Positions 1 to 4,545 of a stretch of 5,440 nucleotides of DNA are shown here, one piece after another (the stretch's first letter is position 1; the number at the start of each line of letters is the position of its first letter). Origin of the DNA: Bacillota bacterium (GTDB taxonomy: Bacteria > Bacillota > Clostridia > Christensenellales > Aristaeellaceae); assembly GCA_023398575.1 (NCBI GenBank), contig JAEWSC010000059.1, forward strand, positions 1 through 5,440, written 5' to 3'. Below the pieces are notes generated by a model that did no database searches, was not told the DNA's origin, and saw only the letters and a program-made list of their open reading frames with translations. A program made the position numbers and the translations under genes.

Positions 1-120
1 ACCGTATACTCATTCGGCGGAGAAGATTACAATAGATGCGGCACAAACATACTTGCAACACAAGCCAAGAATAAGGCAGCAAGAAGAGATTGGCTTGTAA
101 AGATGATCGTGAATAGATAA
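1..120 (+). CDS. 3' end of an unidentified protein (partial)
   Basis: Frame 1 is open from the left edge to a TAA at 118-120, giving 39 C-terminal residues that begin TVYSFGGEDYNRCG and end WLVKMIVNR. I do not recognise the family. Two things support coding. First, 30 of 39 codons start with a purine (13 with G), whereas the competing open frame 2, which ends at 100, has 19 of 32. Second, a strong terminator stem begins five bases after the stop. The tail is basic and has no membrane segment or repeat. The start codon and most of the gene lie outside the window, so no function can be given. Frame 2 remains a weaker alternative. Confidence 0.45.
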   Translation, partial: TVYSFGGEDYNRCGTNILATQAKNKAARRDWLVKMIVNR

Positions 121-124
121 ATGT

Positions 125-184
125 AAAGAGCTCTGACCTTACGCATAAACCAAACTTAATGATGCGTAAGGTCAAAGCTCTTTT
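125..184. terminator. Bidirectional intrinsic terminator between convergent genes
   Basis: A 22-base left arm (125-146) pairs with a right arm (162-183) with a single mismatch around a 15-base loop. The plus-strand hairpin runs into TTTT at 181-184. On the minus strand the stem ends in CTTT. It lies 4 bases after the stop of the left-edge gene and about 23 bases beyond the stop of the convergent DegV gene, so it can end both transcripts. Confidence 0.85.
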
Positions 185-206
185 GATATGAAAAACTTAC
201 CTCGGT

Positions 207-1073
207 TTATACATGCGTTTTCTTTTGCGTTTGTATCCAACTGATAGCAACGCACCCCGGGCCGGTATGGGCACCTATCACGGGACCTATATCCATGATA
301 TGAAATGAGGAGGGCATTAGCCCTTTCTCTGTCAGATAATTCATCAATGCGTCCACCGCTTTTCCAGCGCACGCACCAGCAAGATACAAGGGGCGTGCAG
401 GATCAGGAGACAATGACTTTAATTGGCTTGCGAGCCACTCGTATGCGTTGCGAGAGCCGCGGGCGATGCCGGCCATCTCCAGTTTTCCACTATTTAAGCG
501 AAGCATTGGTTTGATACGCAGCATGGTGCCCACCTTTGCGCTGACAGAGGATAGTCTGCCGCCCATGACAAGATACTTCAAATCTTCTACCTGGCCTGCA
601 AGCTGCTGGAGTGGGATGAGGGAATCGATGGCATTCTTTATCTCTTCCACGCTGTTTCCACAGTCCCGCAGGCGCACTGCTTCATGCACCAGCATGGCTT
701 CTCCCAGGGAAGCACTGCGGGAATCAATCAGATGCACCTTATCCTGATCGTCTTTGCTTAGCATATCCTTTGCGATGACGGCAGATTGGTGGGTGCCGCT
801 CAGTTCGCTGGAGCCTGTGATGACGAGCGCGTCGCTGCCGCTGGCCAGTGCTTTTTGATAAGCGTTGAAAAAAGCATCCGGAATAACTTGGCTGGTTTTG
901 GGCAACTTTTGCGCTTCCCGCAGCCGCTGATAAAATGTCTCCGTGTTAATCGTTACGTTGTCTTCAAATGTCTCCTCTTCAAAATGGATGTATAGAGGAA
1001 GCACTTGAATTTGGAGGGCAGAGGCTTCATCTTGCTTTATATCCGACATGCTATCGGTAATAATATGAATCAT
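207..1073 (-). CDS. DegV-family fatty-acid-binding protein (FakB-like)
   Basis: The 288-residue product matches the usual DegV family length. Visible family motifs, in order, are TDSMSDI at residues 6-12, TSQ at 60-62, SSELSGT at 88-94, DSRSASLG at 117-124, LKYLVMGGRLS at 165-175, the segment from IKP at 187 to the GKL near 196, and IGPVIGAHTGPG at 262-273. In the family, DegV/FakB proteins bind a fatty acid in the cytoplasm and present it to the kinase FakA for phosphorylation before entry into phospholipid synthesis. T60 and S92 are the likely carboxylate-binding residues by analogy. The ATG at 1071-1073 is preceded by AAGGAG (minus strand, 1085-1090) with an 11-base gap. The gene is monocistronic here, with its own promoter and terminator. 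Many Firmicutes carry several paralogues, so the lipid specificity and the FakA partner cannot be inferred. It does not look functionally linked to the spore-surface genes. Confidence 0.93.
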   Translation of the reverse strand: MIHIITDSMSDIKQDEASALQIQVLPLYIHFEEETFEDNVTINTETFYQRLREAQKLPKTSQVIPDAFFNAYQKALASGSDALVITGSSELSGTHQSAVIAKDMLSKDDQDKVHLIDSRSASLGEAMLVHEAVRLRDCGNSVEEIKNAIDSLIPLQQLAGQVEDLKYLVMGGRLSSVSAKVGTMLRIKPMLRLNSGKLEMAGIARGSRNAYEWLASQLKSLSPDPARPLYLAGACAGKAVDALMNYLTEKGLMPSSFHIMDIGPVIGAHTGPGCVAISWIQTQKKTHV

Positions 1074-1111
1074 ATTCGTTAACTCTCCTTTTTATTAACT
1101 ATGATTTTATA

Positions 1112-1141
1112 AGTATATCATGCACTCGGTTGAACTGTCAA
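1112..1141 (-). promoter_or_regulatory. Sigma-A-type promoter of the DegV gene
   Basis: Read on the minus strand, a perfect TTGACA -35 box (1136-1141) is followed after 18 bases by TATACT (1112-1117), five of six matches to TATAAT. Initiation would fall near 1105, leaving a leader of roughly 30 bases that contains the AAGGAG ribosome-binding site. The near-consensus sequence suggests a strong vegetative promoter. Confidence 0.8.
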
Positions 1142-1143
1142 CC
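1128..1143. repeat. Operator-like palindrome over the -35 box of the DegV promoter
   Basis: GGTTGA (1128-1133) and TCAACC (1138-1143) form a perfect 6-base inverted repeat with a 4-base centre. It covers the whole -35 hexamer at 1136-1141. A dimeric repressor could act here, but the site is short and overlaps a consensus element that itself contributes TCAA, so chance is possible. Confidence 0.35.
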
Positions 1144-1157
1144 ACTCCGGCCATACT

Positions 1158-1180
1158 TGCCTGAGGATTCAATTCAGGCA
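1158..1180. repeat. Small inverted repeat in the divergent intergenic region
   Basis: TGCCTGA (1158-1164) pairs with TCAGGCA (1174-1180), a perfect 7-base stem with a 9-base loop. It lies upstream of both divergent promoters and has no T-run on either side, so it is not a convincing terminator. It may be a protein-binding site or have no function. Confidence 0.35.
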
Positions 1181-1217
1181 TTATCAAGCCGATTAATGGC
1201 ACGGCGGCCGGCAGATT

Positions 1218-1246
1218 AACGGCTCATCCCTTCCGGTCATAGTATA
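1218..1246 (+). promoter_or_regulatory. Sigma-K-like sporulation promoter upstream of the CgeB-like gene
   Basis: CATAGTATA at 1238-1246 matches the mother-cell sigma-K -10 pattern CATAnnnTA exactly. An AAC at 1218-1220 lies 17 bases upstream, at the spacing expected of the short sigma-K -35 element (AC). Initiation would fall around 1253, leaving a leader of about 34 bases with a GGAAGG ribosome-binding site. In Bacillus subtilis the cge genes are transcribed late by sigma-K with GerE, so the match fits the product. The motif is short and no transcript evidence is available. Confidence 0.5.
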
Positions 1247-1286
1247 AAGTCGGCCACAAGATGAATTCGCACGGAAGGCTGATGGT

Positions 1287-2294
1287 ATGAAAGTACTCAT
1301 TTGGGGAAACAAAATCTTCTCCATCGATATGCAATGGGGGTTTGAACAGGCAGGCTGTGAAGCCAAAGCAGCCCTGATGCCTGATATAAAAATGATGCAG
1401 CATACCTTGGAAGTGGATAAGCCGGATCTGATTCTGACAATGGGTGCACCGATAGAGTTCAAAGCTGATGTGCTGGAGTGGCTGGGAAAACGCGATCCCT
1501 CATCCATGAAGTATATCCACTGGGATACGGATGGCATATCCAGCACGTATTACAAGTCTACAATGGGGGATGGAATCGAGATGGATTTGATTTACAGATC
1601 CAAGCCCGATCTGGTGCTAACCATGTGCCCGGAAATGCGGGAGTTTATTCTGGGCAGGCACTTTCCCAGTGAAATGATGTATTATGCGTATAGCCCGGAG
1701 TCCCATCGCCCGCTTGCAGGCTTTGATAACGACCATTTTTTTATCAACCTCATTGGCAACGGCTATTTGGAGTTCTATCAACAATATCCCAATCATTACC
1801 GCTATACGTCCGTAAAGACGCTGGTAAAGCCGCTGCTGGAAAATGGCTATCAGGTGCACTTTTATGGAGACTCGGGATATCGTCTGCTGATCAAAAGCTT
1901 GTTAGGAATAGATGTTCCGGAGACTTTTTTCCATAGGTCTTTGCCATATGAAAAGACATGTGCCTGCTACAACAGTTCCTTTATCAATCTGGTGACACAG
2001 AATCATGAGCATACAATCACCAAACGAACGTTTGAAATTTTGGGTTCAGGCGGATTCGCTCTATCATATGACAACGCCGCACTGCGGGAGTTGTTTGTTC
2101 CCGGCCGTGACCTGGCTGTATCCAAATGTCCGGAACAGACGTTGGAATTGGTTAAGTATTATAAAGAAAACCAGGATGCCTGGCTTCAGGTGAGGAAAAA
2201 CGCCGCCCAAAGCGTGCAAGATCACACCTACCGCCATCGAGCGGAATATATCCTTGGTTTGATGCAAAAGTATTGGCCCTCAGTAAGCGCATAA
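1287..2294 (+). CDS. CgeB-like spore-maturation glycosyltransferase
   Basis: This 335-residue protein has the two-part layout of the CgeB family. An N-terminal Rossmann-like half opens with MKVLIWGNKIFSID and carries HWDTDG at residues 78-83. A C-terminal GT-B sugar-nucleotide-binding half follows. Its signature is TKRTFEILGSGGFALS at 245-260, then LRELFVPGRDL at 266-276 and HTYRHRAEYIL at 313-323, which resembles the glycosyl-transferase group 1 domain of CgeB proteins. In B. subtilis CgeB takes part in glycosylation of the spore crust in the mother cell. No signal peptide or membrane segment is seen, so it should act in the cytoplasm. The ATG at 1287 has GGAAGG at 1273-1278, eight bases upstream; a nearby ATG at 1282 is out of frame. 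A sigma-K-like promoter precedes it and an imperfect terminator follows. Donor and acceptor sugars are unknown; other CgeB-family enzymes act on surface polysaccharides or flagellin. Confidence 0.82.
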   Translation: MKVLIWGNKIFSIDMQWGFEQAGCEAKAALMPDIKMMQHTLEVDKPDLILTMGAPIEFKADVLEWLGKRDPSSMKYIHWDTDGISSTYYKSTMGDGIEMDLIYRSKPDLVLTMCPEMREFILGRHFPSEMMYYAYSPESHRPLAGFDNDHFFINLIGNGYLEFYQQYPNHYRYTSVKTLVKPLLENGYQVHFYGDSGYRLLIKSLLGIDVPETFFHRSLPYEKTCACYNSSFINLVTQNHEHTITKRTFEILGSGGFALSYDNAALRELFVPGRDLAVSKCPEQTLELVKYYKENQDAWLQVRKNAAQSVQDHTYRHRAEYILGLMQKYWPSVSA

Positions 2295-2295
2295 A

Positions 2296-2347
2296 TCTTC
2301 CGGCCGATGGGCCGATTTCGGCCGGCTAAAGACGGGCGACTTTTTTT
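2296..2347 (+). terminator. Probable imperfect intrinsic terminator after the CgeB-like gene
   Basis: CCGGCCGA (2300-2307) and TCGGCCGG (2318-2325) form a perfect GC-rich 8-base stem with a 10-base loop. An outer TCTT/AAGA pairing (2296-2299 with 2329-2332, past a three-base bulge) could extend it. A run of seven T follows at 2341-2347, but 15 bases beyond the inner stem, which is longer than usual. It may terminate only part of the transcripts. No clear promoter is visible between it and the next gene, so readthrough may be needed. Confidence 0.5.
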
Positions 2348-2419
2348 GTTTTGAATAGAATATATCAGGCCGGAGAAATCGCTTCTGGTCATTGCAAAGG
2401 AAGGCTGGTTACCAAAGTG

Positions 2420-3442
2420 ATGTTTGTAAATCAAACGCTGCTGATTACGGGCGGCACAGGTTCGTTTGGCAATGCAGCGCTTAAGCGCTTTCTGGAAACG
2501 GATATTCGTGAGATTAGGATTTTTTCCCGGGATGAAAAAAAACAGGATGATATGCGTAAGGTCTATAACAACTCGAAGCTAAAATTCATCGTGGGCGATG
2601 TGCGGGATAAGCAAAGCCTGAAAGACGCCATGCGCGGTGTGGATTACGTTTTTCATGCGGCAGCACTAAAGCAGGTACCCAGTTGTGAGTTCTTTCCGTT
2701 GGAGGCGGTCAAAACAAACGTGCTGGGGTCGGAAAACGTGCTTGATGCGGCAATTGCTGCTGGAGTGAAGAAAATCGTATGTCTTTCCACTGACAAGGCA
2801 GTGTATCCCATTAATGCCATGGGTATTTCTAAGGCGATGATGGAAAAGCTGTTTATCGCTAAATCAAGAACGGTGCCAGAGGGAAGAACCTTGATCTGCG
2901 GCACCCGGTATGGCAATGTCATGGCTTCCAGGGGTTCGGTAATCCCCTTGTTCATTGAACAGATTAAGGCTGGACAGCCGCTTACAGTTACAGATCCCAG
3001 CATGACGCGTTTTTTGATGGACCTGGAGGAGGCAATCGATTTGGTTATCTTCGCCTTTGAGAACGCGAAGACCGGCGATTTGATGGTGAAAAAAGCGCCT
3101 GCATGCAGGATTGGCGACCTTGCTCTGGCATTGAAAGAATTGTTTCAAGCAGATAACCCAGTCAGGGTCATGGGGGTTCGGCTTGGCGAAAAGCAACACG
3201 AAACGCTTTTGACCAGGGAGGAAAGCGCGGCGGCTCAGGATATGGGAGACTATTTCAGAATTCCGGCTGAAGTTGGAGGGTTGGATTACGCCAAATATGT
3301 CAGCAATGGTAGACATGATCCTGATGTCATGCGCGAATATACCTCCGATAATACCCGCCAGCTTACAGGGGAAACGCTTACCGATAAGCTGCTCCGCTGC
3401 CGGTATGTGGCAGAGGAGTTAAGGATGTGGGATGCATCGTGA
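2420..3442 (+). CDS. capE: CapE-type UDP-GlcNAc 4,6-dehydratase/5-epimerase
   Basis: From the ATG at 2420 the product is 340 residues, the usual length of CapE/WbjB/FnlA enzymes. They convert UDP-N-acetylglucosamine to a UDP-2-acetamido-2,6-dideoxy-4-ketohexose of L-arabino configuration, the first step towards UDP-N-acetyl-L-fucosamine. Visible features are the NAD(P) Rossmann motif GGTGSFG at 11-17, STDKA at 123-127 and MGISK at 134-138. The last keeps the SDR lysine but has methionine in the tyrosine position, as is typical of this subgroup. GEKQHE is at 256-261 and the C-terminal signature YTSDNTRQL at 307-315. The reading frame stays open back to a TTG at 2351, but family proteins begin at MF-x(2-3)-TLLITGG. 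AAGGAAGG at 2397-2404 lies 15 bases from the ATG, or 12 from an adjacent GTG at 2417, so either may be used. The end overlaps the next glycosyltransferase gene. CapF and CapG, needed to complete FucNAc, are not in the window. Confidence 0.9.
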   Translation: MFVNQTLLITGGTGSFGNAALKRFLETDIREIRIFSRDEKKQDDMRKVYNNSKLKFIVGDVRDKQSLKDAMRGVDYVFHAAALKQVPSCEFFPLEAVKTNVLGSENVLDAAIAAGVKKIVCLSTDKAVYPINAMGISKAMMEKLFIAKSRTVPEGRTLICGTRYGNVMASRGSVIPLFIEQIKAGQPLTVTDPSMTRFLMDLEEAIDLVIFAFENAKTGDLMVKKAPACRIGDLALALKELFQADNPVRVMGVRLGEKQHETLLTREESAAAQDMGDYFRIPAEVGGLDYAKYVSNGRHDPDVMREYTSDNTRQLTGETLTDKLLRCRYVAEELRMWDAS

Positions 3443-4281
3443 AGCTTGTCCATACGCTGCTGTTCATGCTCAGGGAAAATCGTCTGGCAGATGACATGGC
3501 CATGGCCAGGGCCTGTTTAAAGTCATTGGAGGAGAGTACCCATCCGACTGTGGTGGTGTATAACCAAGGAGGATGGACGACGCCACAGCTAAAGGAGTTT
3601 CTTACCGATTTTCACTTGGATGCACATGTTATTGGCGAGGGCGTAAACGTAGGCACCGCAGCCGGCCGGCAGAGCTGCTTTGAGTATATATGGAAGATGT
3701 TTCCTGAGTGCAAATATATTAGCGAATTGCATCTAGATATGATTTTTCCTGTTCGCTGGGAAGATGCGCTGACGGATTATCTGGATGGACATGATGAGCC
3801 CATGGTATGCGCCGGAATTATTGATCATAATGGCAATATGCCCTTCGTGGGGAAGCACGTAGCCTTGCCTGATAACACACAGGCATATGCCTCCTTTCTA
3901 ATGAATCTGCGGGAAGACAAAGTTTTGCATGGATTTACTAACCCATGCATTCATGCATCGGCCATTTTGAAAGCGGCAGGCGGCTATGATCCGCAGTTTT
4001 TAAAAGGGGGGCAATGTTTTGAGGATGACAGTATGCTGCTTGGCTATTACTACTATTATGGTACAAGGCACAATTGGTACCCCAAGGTTAATGTAAACAC
4101 TGTGGTGTACCATGGCGTGGCTGGCCAGCGGCTGGGTATGAATGGGGATATTGGCGTTAATTTTGAAGGACTGGTCAAGCAGTACGGTTTGATGGGTTTA
4201 AATCACCTGAGCGCATTGCACAAGAGTCAGTGGCATCAGACATTCTTCAAGGCGCAATTTTTGAAACTGCTATCCCGCTAA
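3427..4281 (+). CDS. GT-A fold, family 2-like glycosyltransferase
   Basis: The 284-residue product is a probable nucleotide-sugar-dependent glycosyltransferase. An N-terminal segment (HTLLFMLRENRL, residues 9-20) leads into GVNVGTAAGRQ at 72-82, the family 2 region near the nucleotide. ELHLDMIFPVRWEDAL at 100-115 provides an HLD triplet in the metal-binding DxD position. GGYDPQF at 185-191 and FEDDSML at 198-204 resemble the acceptor/catalytic-base region of GT2 enzymes. There is no signal peptide or transmembrane helix, so it should be a soluble cytoplasmic enzyme. The GTG start at 3427 follows AGAGGAG (3412-3418) by eight bases and overlaps capE by 16 bases. A second GTG at 3439, giving MKLVHTLLFML, overlaps the capE stop as GTGA and is a serious alternative. 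Either way translation is coupled to capE, suggesting that it uses the CapE-derived sugar or a related one. The substrate cannot be read from the sequence. Confidence 0.8.
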   Translation: MGCIVKLVHTLLFMLRENRLADDMAMARACLKSLEESTHPTVVVYNQGGWTTPQLKEFLTDFHLDAHVIGEGVNVGTAAGRQSCFEYIWKMFPECKYISELHLDMIFPVRWEDALTDYLDGHDEPMVCAGIIDHNGNMPFVGKHVALPDNTQAYASFLMNLREDKVLHGFTNPCIHASAILKAAGGYDPQFLKGGQCFEDDSMLLGYYYYYGTRHNWYPKVNVNTVVYHGVAGQRLGMNGDIGVNFEGLVKQYGLMGLNHLSALHKSQWHQTFFKAQFLKLLSR

Positions 4282-4314
4282 CGAAAAAGGTATAAGCCGA
4301 TTGATGCGATCTGT

Positions 4315-4323
4315 CATAGGATA
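4315..4323 (+). promoter_or_regulatory. Sigma-K-like -10 element upstream of the collagen-like gene
   Basis: CATAGGATA matches CATAnnnTA exactly. The -35 position is weak: at 17-base spacing the dinucleotide is GC (4296-4297) rather than AC. A sigma-A-like TATAAT overlaps at 4322-4327, with a TTGATG at 4301-4306 only 15 bases away. Transcription from here would pass through a hairpin (4408-4430) and a terminator (4440-4470) before reaching the collagen-like gene at 4546. Confidence 0.35.
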
Positions 4324-4407
4324 TAATGGCGTTGCCTCAACACTTTCATTCCTATTGGAGAATGATTGTGCTAGGCAGCGGGTGAATGGTTTTGCGGAAT
4401 GCCATAA

Positions 4408-4430
4408 GGTGCTAAACCAAAATTAGCATC
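4408..4430 (+). repeat. Hairpin in the leader before the collagen-like gene
   Basis: GGTGCTAA (4408-4415) and TTAGCATC (4423-4430) pair over eight positions (one G-U) around a 7-base loop. It lacks a T-run and stands 10 bases before the terminator stem. It may be part of a structured leader or small RNA. No known riboswitch class is recognised. Confidence 0.4.
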
Positions 4431-4439
4431 CCACAGATT

Positions 4440-4470
4440 ACCGCAAATCAATATTCAGATTGCGGTTTTT
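4440..4470 (+). terminator. Intrinsic terminator downstream of the glycosyltransferase gene
   Basis: ACCGCAAATC (4440-4449) pairs with GATTGCGGT (4458-4466) with one bulged A and an 8-base loop, and TTTTT (4466-4470) follows at once. It is the clearest single-strand terminator in the window. It sits about 160 bases after the glycosyltransferase stop and 75 bases before the collagen-like gene, so it may end the upstream operon, or act as an attenuator if the collagen-like gene is transcribed from near 4315. Confidence 0.8.
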
Positions 4471-4545
4471 ACCTGGTCTATGTCATTGCCAGGCAAGACG
4501 GCTATGCAAAGGATAGCGAAGTCACGTGATTATAGGGGGATGAAA

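Noticed and set aside
2..100. Alternative reading frame 2 at the left edge
   Set aside because: It is open for 32 codons but has weaker purine bias at first codon positions than frame 1, and its stop lies further from the terminator. It is not fully excluded.
448..747. Plus-strand open frame of 99 codons opposite the DegV gene
   Set aside because: It lies wholly within a well-supported DegV coding sequence on the other strand, and its product shows no recognisable motif.
2351..2419. Upstream TTG start extending CapE by 23 residues
   Set aside because: The extension has no ribosome-binding site, starts beside the T-run of the preceding terminator, and precedes the usual family N-terminus that begins at the 2420 ATG.
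2864..3316. Minus-strand open frame of 150 codons opposite capE
   Set aside because: It lies wholly within capE, which has full family motifs. The product shows no recognisable domain.
4362..4415. Two tiny open frames (ATG 4362 to TGA 4385; ATG 4386 to TAA 4415) as possible leader peptides
   Set aside because: They encode 7 and 9 residues. Only the first has a GGAG nearby, and it is too close to the ATG. Neither has codons repeated for one amino acid, as expected of an attenuator peptide.
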